Below are positions 12,416 to 23,918 of a DNA stretch of 64,000 nucleotides, in pieces. The position numbers and the translations under genes were made by a program. The stretch's first letter is position 1; each line of letters begins with the position of its first letter. The notes under the pieces were generated by a model. That model made no database searches and was not told where the DNA came from. It saw nothing but the letters and a program-made list of their open reading frames with translations. This DNA is from Cryptomeria japonica (lineage: Eukaryota > Streptophyta > Pinopsida > Cupressales > Cupressaceae). The stretch spans positions 558,781,945 through 558,845,944 of the forward strand of contig NC_081413.1 of assembly GCF_030272615.1 (NCBI RefSeq), given 5' to 3'.

Positions 12416-13365
12416 ATTCCTTTTTGGACATTGTGATAATCCCTTATAAGCACTTTGAGATTTTTAAATGCACCAAAATTTTGTACATACCTATGCAATA
12501 TTTGAGTAATGCTATTTTACCACTCATTTAGTTTCATCTACATCTATAATTGTGTTGGTATGATATACCCAATTTTATGGAAACATATATCCACAACAAA
12601 AGAGATGTAGTACCAACACATATAAGAGATATGATATACAAAAGACACACACCTTGATATACTTATACTTTGGGTATGTATATACAAGCTCAAAAGATGT
12701 AATATAGATATAGCTATAGAGATATATGTACAATAATCAAGTGATATATAGAAATAGATACAATTACATACATGCAAATAGTGTAATGAGAATAAATGTA
12801 TGCAATTAATGTAATGTAATAGATTGTATGAGAGGATATAGAAGGACATTTGATGTAAAAGAGTTACACATGGCCAATATAATTTACCACAAATTGGTCT
12901 AGTTCATATGTATTTTGTAATGATACATTTTGTGCATGTTAATAGATAGATTTTTTTAATTTCACATATCATTTCATCCCACAACATTCTATAACTAATT
13001 GTATAAGCTTTGACCCTCTTCCCTTCCTTAACATTGGATATATATACATCATTCAAGAAACTTAAGCTTAGATCCCTAATTTGCAACCATTCTTGCCAAC
13101 ATCTTGATTCTCTTGCTATGACCTAGTTATGAGGATACAAAAGAGATTTAAACCATATATCTATTTAGTGTTTAAAATGGAGAAGTACCAAACTAGGAAG
13201 GATTACTATTAAGGAGAAACACTATTTTATGACTTTCAGTAGAATTCTCTAGGTTCTAGCTTTGTGAGAGGGGACTAAGCACTTATGGGATGGTGAGCAA
13301 AAAGGGGGAATCTTGAAGGTATCTCTAAAGAGGTGCAATTTTTAGACGGGAAAGGATAAGCCATT

Positions 13366-14105
13366 AATGATGGAAAAAGTGATTTATTGAAATACTAAAT
13401 CAATAAAAAAAACCCATGATAAAAGGATATTGCAAGAAACAAAGAGAGATTCAATTGCCAACATAAAAGGAAAAAAGAATTGAAGCAAAGAGACGAAAAC
13501 AAAGTCAAAAGTGACAAGAAAGATACTACAAAATGATGGAGAAAACTAGAGAAGTTCAGTTAGAGCATGAAGGGGGTTGCTACTAAGGAGATAATAATTG
13601 ATAGAATATAAAAGAGGAGTTAGAGAGTATTATTGGGGTTTTAGTTGAACCTAATGATTCTATGGAATCCATTATCACTGCACAAATAGAGTCCAACTCT
13701 ATAAAAGAGACACATTTGAGAAACTCAAAGATGATCTAAAGGAAGCAAATGAGACTCTAAACAAAATAGTAAAATAGGTTAAAATAATACGTAGTATTTA
13801 ACAAGTCATTAGAAATAGATCATAAATGTAGAGGTGCTTTTCCATTCAAAATTTTGGTTCATGCATCTTAGTTAAAACCTAATTTGTCTAATTTGAAAAT
13901 AATAGTTAATGATGGAACTAAGGAATTACTAATTTCCTATTAAAAATATTTAAAACTTATCAATTTAATGCAAAATATTTGGATAATGTGGGATTACAAA
14001 ATTTAGCAAATACTAATTAGTTGAATTTACAAAATGATAAGAAGAATTCAAAGAGAAGGAAATGAAAAACATGTTCAAGGGCCTTATTATGGACACTATT
14101 GAGAT
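13366..14105. other. AT-rich stretch, nothing recognised
   Basis: A-rich plus strand with no reading frame of note. It could be an old retroelement leader. I see no supporting motif. Confidence 0.3.
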
Positions 14106-14109
14106 GTTA

Positions 14110-14275
14110 ATGTATTTGTATGAATGTGGTTTTATTCAACTCACATACATTTAAGTTTACTAGGTGGCAGACATGCGAATTATTAGATATTAATTATACA
14201 TAGTTTTTAATATTGTTGATAGTGTGCATTTAATATTTGTAATAGGTAGTTATATTGTGGTTGCTCGTACTTCAT
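14110..14275 (+). repeat. LTR fragment related to 17566-17735
   Basis: Shares GAATGTGGTTTTATTC, ACTTAAGTTTACT and GGTGGC in order with the LTR at 17566-17873. The 3' half is missing and the sequence then changes to LINE-derived DNA. Confidence 0.55.
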
Positions 14276-14308
14276 CACACCATTGTCTGAGATGATTTTT
14301 CCTGGATT

Positions 14309-14458
14309 CTCTCTAATATCTATGCCCCCAACTCTAAAGCAGCTAGGAATAAGTTTTGGAAGAAACTAGAGGTTCATCGCTCCAAGCACTGTAATGAAAA
14401 TTGGATTATTATGGGAGATTTTAATACTTCCCTTCACAATTCTGAGAAGTTTGGATAT
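14309..14458 (+). pseudogene. LINE endonuclease fragment
   Basis: Fifty codons on the plus strand read LSNIYAPNSKAARNKFWKKL and then WIIMGDFNTSLHNSEKF. These are the IYAPN and MGDFN motifs of an APE-type LINE endonuclease, parallel to NIYAPNSK...VVMGDFN in the large LINE but clearly a different copy. No reverse transcriptase follows, so it is an isolated fragment. Confidence 0.8.
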
Positions 14459-14598
14459 GCAGCATTCAGACATATCATTTGAGCGTGTTTTTTAATAATT
14501 AAAAATTAAAATATAACAATTTTTTTTTTCAACTAATTATTAAACATGGTCAATGATAAATTTTGAATGTTGGATAGACCTTAAAAGACTACGACCGA

Positions 14599-15510
14599 AA
14601 CTATTCTGACTCCAAAACAGGCCACATTCCTGTCATTCTTGTTTGCAGACCAAGTTTTCCTTTTGGGTGGGTTCTTTAATCATTTTGCACCGTGCATTAT
14701 ACTTGGTCAAGCTTCATTTCGTTACAGATCGTATACACTTTGGCAGGAACTTTCATTCATGTGTGTTTTTTTTTCTTGGTGGTTTCACTCTGGTACCTGA
14801 AGCATACCCTGTTTGTTAGCCCATGAAGTGAATAAGGCTGGTGCATTTATTAATCAACAATTTTCCCTATTGGTGGTGACTTAGTTACCTTGGATCGATG
14901 ATTACAACTTTCAATGGTCTCGCAATTCAATACTTGTGCTCAGGTGCGCTTTATTGTTTTGCTCAGGTTGGCCTACTTTTTTTTTGGGGAGGCGAACACT
15001 TAAAACATATTTGGCATTCAAGATCCATTGTCATTGGGAAAAATATATGTTTGGGAGCACACACTATATATTTGGAGGTTTTCAATTTGTTTTGGTAGGG
15101 GCGAATTGTTTTATCAGTGGCTCATTTTCTGTTTAGTTGGCCATTCACAATGACCCTTGGGAGCCTAGGTGGTGCCTGTTTTTTTTGTTCACAATTTAGC
15201 CCACTTTGAGTAGGAGTTTATCTTCTGTGCTCTTCAGATTCAGTGGCACACAACAATGGGACTGTGAATTGTGGGTTTGATGCGGTTATTGACTTCAATG
15301 AATTTTGAGGTGGCGAGGCCGTTTACCTCACATTTGGGTTGAACCATTTTAGGGTTTCTGTTTATGTGGAGAAGTCAAAATAGGTATAGTCTATGTGTAG
15401 CTGTCAATATAGGATTTGTCTATTCTGGTTTCAAAACGACAGTACTCTGCGATTGACTAACCCGTCGCTAACACATTGTACGAAAGGTCTGTTTTGGAGC
15501 CAGAATAGAC
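14599..15510. repeat. Segment bounded by inverted repeats, possibly a small transposon
   Basis: The left edge reads CTATTCTGACTCCAAAACAG, and the right edge is the reverse complement of CTATTCTGGCTCCAAAACAG. That gives about 23 bp with two differences. A third, internal copy of the arm lies at about 15420, so the last 92 bases also form a fold-back on their own. I see no coding capacity and no convincing target duplication. Confidence 0.45.
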
Positions 15511-16510
15511 TTTTCCTCAAATCTTGAGCATCAATCATGAGTGACCAAACCCTAGCCCAAATCTTGAGCGTCAATCATGAGTAGCCAAACCCTAGCCCCA
15601 ATGTGTTAAAGTTGGGTGGGTCCTTCTTTGATCATTTTTTTCAAATGGTCATAACATAACTTGAGCCTATGACATTAGTTTTTTTTTAAGAGGCATGATA
15701 TTGTTGGAAAGGTATTTTTGTGTCCTATCTAGTGGTGCAAGTAGTTTTTTCGGATTTTGTTGTTTGTGCATTTAATATTATATTCAACTTAATAGTGCAT
15801 CTCTAGCTCTGAGCTCATAACTTGTGATCAGTTTCTTTGTTTCTTGCAATTCTTGCACTGTTGGAAAGGTATTTTAGAGCACTTTTAGTTTATGTGTGCA
15901 CATTTTCTAGATTTTGTGTTGACACATTGGTTAATTGCTTGGTTGTTTTGAAATTTGGAAACATTTTGTTTGCATGGGTGTGCTTCATTTTGGCTGCATC
16001 ATATATTTTTTCCTTAAATCCTGAGCGTTGATCACGAGTGACCAAACCCTAGCCCCCAAGTGCTAAAGTGGGGTGGGTCCTTCTTTGATCACTTTTGGGC
16101 TCTATATAGGAATTTTTTTCAAATGGTCATAACTTGGGCCTATGACATTAGTTTTTTGACAAACATGATATTGTTCGAAAGGTAGTTTTGTGCACTATCT
16201 AGTGGTGCAAGTAGTTTTTTTAGATTTTGTTGTTGGTGCATTTTGATCCCATTGAATTAAACAATATTGGATTTTTTGCTTTGAGCTTATAACTTGTGAA
16301 CAATTTCTTCATTTCTCACAATTCTTGTAGCATTGAAAAGGTATTTTAGAGAACTTTTAGTCTTTATGTGCACATTTTCTAGATTTTGTCCTAGGTACAA
16401 TTAATTCAAGATTTGTGTTTTGACACATTGGTTAGTTGATTGATTGTTTTGAAACTTGGAAACATTTTTTTTGTGTGGGTGTGCTTCATTTTGGCTACAT
16501 CATATGTATA
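15260..16510. repeat. Dispersed repeat with an internal tandem duplication (about 440 bp period)
   Basis: The block beginning ACCAAACCCTAGCCCC is present at about 15585 and again at about 16040, followed each time by the same order of landmarks (GGTGGGTCCTTCTTTGATC, AAATGGTCATAAC, CTATCTAGTGGTGCAAG). The region 15260-15700 also matches 35330-35770. It is non-coding. Confidence 0.6.
15418..15510. repeat. Fold-back (hairpin) sequence
   Basis: The arm GTCTATTCTGGTTTCAAAAC pairs with the reverse complement of TTTTGGAGCCAGAATAGAC across about 45 bases. A related but weaker hairpin is at 36880-37045. Confidence 0.5.
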
Positions 16511-17565
16511 TACCACATTTTTGTCCTTATGGATCATTTTGAGCATCTTTTGTAAGCACTTTCATTTGTAGACACGTCAAGATAAAGTGCAACATCTTGT
16601 TCAAGTATTTTGTGAGATTTTGCACACATTTTATACCATATTATAATAATTGCACTGTATTATTAAGTGTCATGGGGGGTTGCGCAATGCTTGTGTTGTT
16701 TGCCAATCACAACTTTTTCAAGTGAGTGTCCCTCTATGACAACTATGGAATCTCCAGGATTCTTGCCTCATGCATGTGTTCTTTGTTGTTGTACACCTTT
16801 TTTTTAATTGCTAGTACTCTCTTGGTCATTTCAATTGTTGTATCTTCTCCTTTATACATTGCTTGGTGGCACAAAGCTTTAGTGAACTTCTCACACATCT
16901 CCCTAATTAGCATTATGGGGGTATTATAATGATCTTATTAATGCTTCCTTGGTTTTTCTTGGAGTGAGTTGAGATACTCTTGCATTCCTAAATTGTCGAG
17001 GCAACATTCTATCCTCATTTGATCATGGTTCTTTAGATTGCACCTATATTTACAAATTCATTGGTTGAGTAGTGATGATGGAGATCACTCATGCAACTTC
17101 ATTGGTTGAGTATTGTTGTTGGGATCACTTGTGTAGATTCATGTGCCAATTGCATTTTCAAATGATAGATGTTTTATAGTTGTTCCCATTTAATCATTGT
17201 TTGAGTAGTGTCGTTTGGATCACTCATATAGATTGTTATCTTTTTTATTTAATCATCATTTTTTTTTCAGATGAGATTCTTTAGTCTTCTTTTGACAATT
17301 GTCTGTGACATCTTTGTAGTTTTGTGATTTTATTCATGTTCTTATTTTGAGACATTGTTTTGGAGGCTTCTCAATCCTTTATGTTCTCTCTTTTGGATAG
17401 GAGTTTTCTCCTATAGGATTTCTCTCATTTTCTTGGTTTGTGACAAATTGCATTGCATTGTATTTGTACATGTGTACCTAACATGGCTTAGTTGTTGGAA
17501 CCCATATCAAATCTCATATTGCATAGTAATTTCACTCCCTAAGTTGCACTTAAGGTGGGTATTAG
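16511..17565 (+). mobile_element. 3' non-coding part of an LTR element
   Basis: Near 17390-17560 it has the landmarks seen before the other LTRs of this window: a GGAGTTTTCTCC-type stretch, TTTGTACATGTGTACCTAACAT, and finally AAGGTGGGTATTAG next to an LTR start. Upstream the sequence is T-rich without frames. It looks like the 3' untranslated end of a copia-like element. Confidence 0.45.
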
Positions 17566-17873
17566 TGTGAATGTGGTTTTATTCCACTCACATATACTTA
17601 AGTTTACTTAGGTGGCTAATATAACACATTATTTAGATATTAGTTACACAGTAATTATTATTGTTCATAGTGCATTTAATATTTGTAGTAGGTAGTTAGA
17701 TAATTTTTTCTTATACCTAGTCATCGCACCTTTATATATTTGGGGTGTTTGTACATTGTAAAACATCACAGTCCAGTTATTCACACATTGGTGAAATAAA
17801 ATCTACAGGTTGCTTGTCTCTATGTTGTAAGAGTTTTTTGGTTTGCAAGTTGTGTTTTTGGGGTGCTCAAACA
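17566..17873 (+). repeat. LTR (308 bp)
   Basis: It starts TGTGAATGTGGTTTTATTCC behind a purine-rich stretch and ends GTGCTCAAACA, giving TG...CA termini. Its first 170 bases match 14110-14275. The pair to this LTR was not found. Confidence 0.5.
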
Positions 17874-17989
17874 TAATGAATGATAGGAAAACCATATTTC
17901 ATTTGATTAAATTTCATTAATAATGAAAATTCATCTCATAAATTAAAATGGTCAAATATAGAGGTAATCCCTCAAAACCAAGATCCATC

Positions 17990-20240
17990 CCATGTGATGA
18001 TTAAGATAAAAAGAATACTTGTGGAGATGCATATAGAGATTCAACTTGGCCAAGAGGAAATCAACAACAAGAATTTAAAGAGATTAAGGAAAAAATTTGG
18101 GAAGTTCTTTGAAATTGAATTAGAAATATATATAAGGAAGGAATGGAAAATTATTGAAGCAAGGAAAATGCAATAGGAAAGTAATGATGGATAGGAAATA
18201 ACCAAATTCAAAATCAAAACATAATCCACCAAAAATTGAGGGAAAACCTTGGATGAATGTAAACAGATCGAGAGAAGATTCTTCTAATATGGAATACAAC
18301 ATGGGATTACTTGTATTAAAAAAGATACCAATGATGAAACTAAACACATCTTGGTGTTGAATCTTCTTGGAGAAGAAATGAGACCCAAACCAATTAGGCT
18401 AAACTCTATGATTTTCTAGGGGCACTAAGAAAAGATGCACTAAAATAGTATATGAAGAAGTTCCCTCGACATGACAAAGAATGGAAGGATATAAAGGAAG
18501 AAGTCCTCCCTAACTTTGAATCTCCTAAGGTTCCATCTAAGAGTGTTGGAAATATGAGATCCATAATAGAGGAAGAGGGATAAATTATTAAAGGTATGAC
18601 ATATTAAGGAGGTAATGAGAAAATTGGAAGACCCTCTCATTGAAATGTAAAGAATGGAATGGGTTGTTTTTGGATTGTTATCAAATGTGAGGACTATAAT
18701 GGATGAAAGAAATTTTGATACCTACTCAAGTGTAGTAAAATTACTAAATAGGGAATAAGCACAACCATGGAGAAGAAATAACAAAGAAACTAAAAACAAG
18801 GGAAATAAATAATAAGACTAGAATCAAAATAGTTGTATATTAACAAAATATATTGGCTAAAGGTGAAAGCATCATAACATCATCTAATTGAAGGAAGAAG
18901 ATATGTTATACGTATTGCTTTGATTAAGGACACATAAGAAATGAATGCTCAACAATGAAAGGTGATAAAACAGTTTTGACACTTAGAGTGGACTTATAAT
19001 TGGTTCCTAAATGTTACAATACATACAATTATAGCATTTTTAGTGAATGTGATAAAGTCAATTTTTCACCTATATTGTTAAAACCAAGAAAATAAAATGA
19101 ACATGAACCATGGTGCAAGTATATATAATGATCCTATCTGTAAAGGGGTGTGGAGAGACAAAGGATTGGCTGAAAGAACATTCTATTGTCACGGCTATAA
19201 AACTCCAACATAGAAGAACCAACACAATATCCATGTGGGACAATATACACCTTCATAGATTATAAATGAACAACCTTGTATGAGCTATCCAAATAACAAT
19301 AATAGAGGATATTATAAAAATTATAGAGGAGGCATGACAAAGGAAGATTTCATAACTAAAAAAAAGGGACGATGCTACTATTATAGATGCGATTAGATGG
19401 GTCACTATGCAAATGAATATCAAGAAGAGAAAGAAAAATCATATTTTATAGTGATACTAGTTAAGGCCTATTTACTCATGCTAGTGCTCAATAATATTTA
19501 AATAATTGACCACCAAAAACAAAAAGGGGCTATTTTAGGACCTAACACATTAACAAGATTCAAGGTTATAATGAGAGTACTTAAAAAAAATCCACTTATC
19601 ACTTATATAGAAGAAGAAGAATTAGAAAAACAATATTTGAAGAGGAAGGATTAATTAAAAAGAAATTCCCTCCAGGAATATGATAATCCAAATAATTTTT
19701 TTCATAATAAATAGGGAGGGATTGATATTGAAAAACAAAAAATCATTATGAAATGAGATGGATGAAAAAGAACAAGAATAATATTATTTTTTGACCAAAT
19801 CAAAAAATGAAATAATAGTTGAGGATACCAAGAAGTTCATTGTAGAGGAAGATTATTGTAAGGCTTACTTTTCAAAAAAGGAATCCCGAATATTTTAGAA
19901 AGAGGAAAGTGTCCTAGAAAAATTGAAATAATTTATCAAAATACTGGAATAAGCCTTGATAAACCAGTTTATGGCCACAAGTCAAAAGAACAACAAAACT
20001 CCAATATTCTATGGAACGCCTTATTGAATTATTTAAGAGTAGATGCTAACATTATTTCAAAAAAAGTTTGGGAAGAGTTGGGAAGACCAATATTCTATGG
20101 AACACCTAATAACATTGGTCTTGCTAATGCTACTATAGTTAACACCATTAGAACATGCAGAAATATGGAAGTTAGCATATTAGGGATCAAAAAGAAAATT
20201 GGTTTTGAAGTAATTGAAATGGAGGAGCCATTTTGATACA
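17990..20240 (+). pseudogene. Decayed gag-protease remnant of an LTR retrotransposon
   Basis: Plus-strand fragments in order: a lysine/glutamate-rich segment (18000-18180); a zinc-knuckle-like motif near 18910-18955 (CYTYC, then GHIRNEC behind a TAA); a second one near 19370-19435 (CYYYRCD, then MGHYANE behind a TAG); and a protease-like tail at 20024-20236 (IISKKVWEELGRP, NNIGLANATIVNT, EVIEME). The catalytic DTG/DSG is not readable; the equivalent place has RVDAN. The stops between are many and no polymerase follows. It probably derives from a Ty3/gypsy-like element, but the assignment is tentative. Confidence 0.5.
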
Positions 20241-20404
20241 TTTAGTATATTGCTAAATTTAAAATAGTTTGTTAATTGTAATGGCACAACTGAATTTAGA
20301 AAATAAAAAGTATAATTCTTTGACAAAGATAAGATGATACACATTCCTTTATATATAGACATGAGTGACACACGCATAAGAAATAACACAAGAAGAAAGT
20401 GAAG

Positions 20405-20564
20405 AGGAAGATAAGAAGGTGATTTCTCTCTAGGTAAAATTCCCACAAAAGATATTAATGATGAACCTAATTCAAAACAAGGCAAGGAAGATAAGAAGGT
20501 GATTTCTCTCTAGGTAAAATTCCCACAAAAGATATTAATGATGAACCTAATTCAAAACAAGGCA
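20405..20564. repeat. Perfect 80-bp tandem duplication
   Basis: Units 20405-20484 and 20485-20564 are identical by eye. There is no coding role. The identity suggests a recent slip or, equally, an assembly artefact. Confidence 0.9.
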
Positions 20565-21090
20565 ATAATTATCTTCATTAATGGGAGTAGTATTGGCATT
20601 CATTTTGGTAGCTTCCATTCATAACCGTTTTTATGGGAATTTGGTATTCTATAAGAATCCATTTTTTTTATGTGCACCAAAATAACACCCATTTTGAGCA
20701 TGTCTCATCATGTTAGGTTCTTGAATCTGTAAGAATTTTATCTTACCTTAGTATAAATTCTCATTCTTAGGTGGAATCATTCCTTAATTGACTATCAAGG
20801 AAGTGACTTCTCATATTTTGTGTAGAAAATTATAAAGGGAAGAACATGAAAATGTATAGACAAAGGTATAAGATGAAGATGAGTGAAAAATATAGTGTAA
20901 ATGGTCTTAGAATCAATTGTTGGGAGTTATATCAAGGTCAAGAAAGCATAGCATTGACTATATCCAAGTTATTTCATGTGTAAAATTTACTCAGTTGGTA
21001 GTAAGAGGCAAAGTCGTGTTCAAATTGACTAGTTGGACAAGGCTAGATTGTAAAGAGTGTTTATAGAAAATGAGGCCATGTTGTTTTAAG
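20565..21090. other. Intergenic stretch, nothing recognised
   Basis: No gene. A short piece (TAGTGTAAATGGTCTTAGAATC, about 20895-20916) recurs at 21655 and 21738, so it is part of the local repeat family. Confidence 0.35.
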
Positions 21091-21420
21091 TGTAGATCAA
21101 TTACACATAAGTGGCCATTGAGACACTTGGACAATGGAAACAAATTGCATTCACTTTCCAAGCCATTGGAGCCAATATAATAAGTTTTTGGACCATTGCA
21201 AGTGTCGACAATCTATCTATTATCAAGGAGTTCAATAGTACAAATTATTCATTTAGAGGTAGTCAATCTCCTATCATTATTGAAGTATTAGTCCTTTACT
21301 TTGACCATTATGAGTAGGGTTGCAAGTTGATAGTGCAAGATTGAGATAGATCATGAGATATATTTAATTTAATCTTTTTTAATTCAATCGTTGTGTCAAT
21401 TTAAGATGTAAACTTACAAA
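21090..21420. repeat. Older dispersed repeat, uninterrupted copy
   Basis: It matches 39690-39870 followed by 43510-43650, which are the two flanks of the LTR element at 39871-43509. It therefore preserves the state before that insertion. Confidence 0.65.
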
Positions 21421-21631
21421 AGGCATTATTGGTTATTTACACAAGGGATATAGGTAGTAAGGTGATTAAAATAAAATACAACTATTCTAGAAAAAAATAA
21501 ACTCAATCTTTTACAATTGCTACAATAATTTTAAACAATAACTATAGACTGCAATAAAATTGTTCAAGTCATTACAATAGCTATAAGGGTCACAACATTG
21601 TAATTAGGTGAAAAAACTATACACTCATGTT

Positions 21632-21775
21632 CAACACTATAAGTATAATAATAATATAGTGTAAATGGTCTAGGAATCAATTGTTTGGAGTTATCTCAAT
21701 TGTGATCAACACTATAAGTATAATAATAATATAGTGTAAATGGTCTAAGAATCAATTGTTAGTCAATTTTATGCT
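21632..21775. repeat. 75-bp tandem duplication
   Basis: CAACACTATAAGTATAATAA through AATCAATTGTT occurs at 21632 and again at 21707 with few differences. Its end is also the left arm of a hairpin whose right arm lies at 35299-35331. Confidence 0.65.
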
Positions 21776-21796
21776 TGCTTAACCTTGAGATAACTG

Positions 21797-21801
21797 CTAA
21801 C
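21797..21801. repeat. Target-site duplication CTAAC, left
   Basis: CTAAC directly precedes the LTR; the same five bases follow the second LTR at 35299-35303. Confidence 0.85.
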
Positions 21802-22592
21802 TGTTTATGGTAAAAATGGAAACAACAGTATTGAAAGACTAAAATAGATTCAACCACAAAACCCTAGCCTAACAACAACAAAGATCCACCATAACATATG
21901 AAGATTACCTAAGACAATGCAAATCAAATGAAATCACAAAGATTATACCATCACATTACCAATAGGGTTTGAATCTCCATTCTTCCTATCTCCATTGATC
22001 TTGCTTGATATATTTGCTCTCAAATTTTATGTGCGTACAAGAGCTCAACAAAGAACGGAAATATGGTTGATAGCTTGATCGCATATGAAAGTTTGAATGC
22101 TAGAATGCTTGAAGGATTGATTAACTGATTGAAAAATAGGGTTGATAATGAAGGAAGCATCTCCTTATATAGAAGACACTATAAGAAATGGAGGGATAAG
22201 ATTGAGAGGTGTAAAAGATAAATGGTCGTCTAGGATTAGAGGGTAGGTAGAAGAAATAAGAAAATAATGAGAGGGTAGGTAGTGTAGGAATTAAGAGATG
22301 AATGAGATGTGTCATGGGTAGAAAAGGCTAATGAATTAATTAAATAAATAAAGATTTATTTAATTAATAGAAGAAGTGGGATCAATTAAATAAATGAGAT
22401 ATTTATTTAACTTAGGAAAAGGATAATTTAAATAAATAAAGTATTTATTTAAATGAGGAATAAGGCTAGAAGAGGATAAATGAATTGATTAAATAAATAA
22501 AGATTTATTTAATTAATAGAAGAATTAGGCTTAAATAATTAAAAAAATTAAAATATTTATTTAATTAGATAGGACAATTTTAGGTGTCTACA
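21802..22592 (-). repeat. 3' LTR of the gypsy-type element (left LTR)
   Basis: 791 bp from TGTTTATGG to GTGTCTACA on the plus strand, hence TGTAGACACC...CCATAAACA on the element strand. It aligns over its whole length with 34508-35298 with scattered differences. The part near 22320-22560 consists of repeated palindrome-like AT modules (ATTTATTTAATTAAT and its complement). Confidence 0.9.
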
Positions 22593-22606
22593 TTTTGCCC
22601 CTCTTT
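22593..22606 (-). other. Polypurine tract of the gypsy-type element
   Basis: On the minus strand AAAGAGGGGCAAAA stands directly before the LTR start TGTAGACACC. This is the expected site of plus-strand priming. Confidence 0.8.
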
Positions 22607-22638
22607 GAGACAATGCAGCTTGTCGCATTGTTTCAAAG
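22603..22638. repeat. Hairpin overlapping the polypurine tract
   Basis: CTTTGAGACAATGC and GCATTGTTTCAAAG form 14-bp arms with one mismatch around the 8-base loop AGCTTGTC. The hairpin touches the end of the polypurine tract. Confidence 0.75.
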
Positions 22639-23124
22639 AAGATAAGATGAACTAATACAAAGTTGCCCCAAGATGGGAATGAAATGCCCCCTTGAGAGAT
22701 TGGATGAAAATGTCTGAAAATATCACGGACAATCTCTCGATAAGAAAGAAAGGCTAGAAATGACTGACAAGATAGGCTAGAGTGACAAAGTCACGGGATA
22801 AAGAAGACTGACTCGGGAAAGGAGGGTTAGGGTAGTCTATATGATAGACTACGAGGGAAAACATCCTCATTGTCATCCACACACTTAAGAGATCAGAGTC
22901 CAGAGAGAGACCAGAGAGCAGTCAGTAGCAAAGGCATTGGTCCATAGATTTGATCGCGTTCGTCGATATCAGAGGCCAACAGATGCAGGAGAGCTGGTAA
23001 TTACCGCAAAACCTCCTTGTACCTTTGTTGCATTAATTGTTGTCATAAATGCATGCTAGGTAGGGTAATAAATGCGCAGTAGGTATGTCGTAGAAACTGT
23101 CAAGTAGGGGGGAAAATGTTAAGG

Positions 23125-23440
23125 TGTGTCTATGTTGGTGCCAGGCACGTCTGGGTAGGATAGGCGCGTCTGTGTTTGTGCCAGGCGTGTCTGGGTAGGA
23201 TAGGCACGTCTGTGTTTGTGCCAGGCGTGTCTGGGTAGGATAGACGCGTCTGTGTTTGTGCCAGGCGTGTCTATGATTTCAGTAGTGTCTGTGTCAGATG
23301 TGAGCGCGTCTGTGAAATGCAAGCACATTTATGTAGGACAGGCGTGTCTATGCCGAACAGAGGCACGTCTGTGTGATTCGGGCGCGTCTTTGCAGAGCAG
23401 GCGCGTTTGTGAAGTATGCAAGTGCGTTTGTGTCTCCAAG
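23125..23440 (+). repeat. GCGCGTCTGTG-type repeat array in the leader of the antisense gene
   Basis: About three 40-bp tandem units (core GTGCCAGGCGTGTCTGGGTA, 23144-23270) are followed by looser copies of CGCGTCTGTG, ending with GCGCGTTTGTGAAGTATGCA near 23402. The same motif, on the opposite strand, lies at 32190-32400 upstream of gag. The array sits 480-795 bases before the ATG at 23919. Confidence 0.75.
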
Positions 23441-23489
23441 GTCGAATCAACAGTTCTCTGATAAACATACGTTGTTGATTGGATAAGCT

Positions 23490-23790
23490 GCTGAGAGGAT
23501 ACACTCAAGCAGGTCCTCTAGGGAAGACTAGGATAGCAAATAGGGCTAGGATTGACAATTTTGTGATAGAACATACATTGCCAATCAGGAAACTACTCAA
23601 GAGGATACACTCAAGCAAAGGCCCTAGGATAAGATAGATCAAGGCACTTTGTGATGAATAGGGAGTACCAAAGCAATTGACAATTCTGTGATAGAACATA
23701 TGTTGCCAATTGGATAAGCTACTCAAGAGGATACACTCAAGTAGATTCCCTAAAAGATAGGATCAGAGCAGCACTTTGTGATGAACAGGG
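23490..23790 (+). repeat. Three imperfect 106-126-bp direct repeats
   Basis: GAGGATACACTCAAG recurs at 23495, 23601 and 23727, each time with the upstream landmark TTG.CAAT.GG and the downstream landmark CCTAGGA or similar. They lie between the GCGCGTCTGTG array and the PMD start codon. Their function is unknown. Confidence 0.7.
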
Positions 23791-23918
23791 AGTACCACTA
23801 GGATAGAGTGCCATATGATAGATATAAGCACTAAGATAAAAAACAACACTTTGTGATGAACAGGGAATGCCACTAGGATTGGCACAGTTGATTTGCTTGA
23901 CTGTAGGAGGACCTACCT

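Larger units (their letters stand above)
11020..13365 (+). repeat. Direct duplication unit B (LINE-free copy)
   Basis: The uninterrupted partner of 390-10620. The LINE insertion point corresponds to about 12540 here. Confidence 0.7.

Noticed and set aside
23125-23440. Minisatellite of chromosomal origin
   Set aside because: The same motif is found on the opposite strand upstream of gag in the same element, so it belongs to the retrotransposon.
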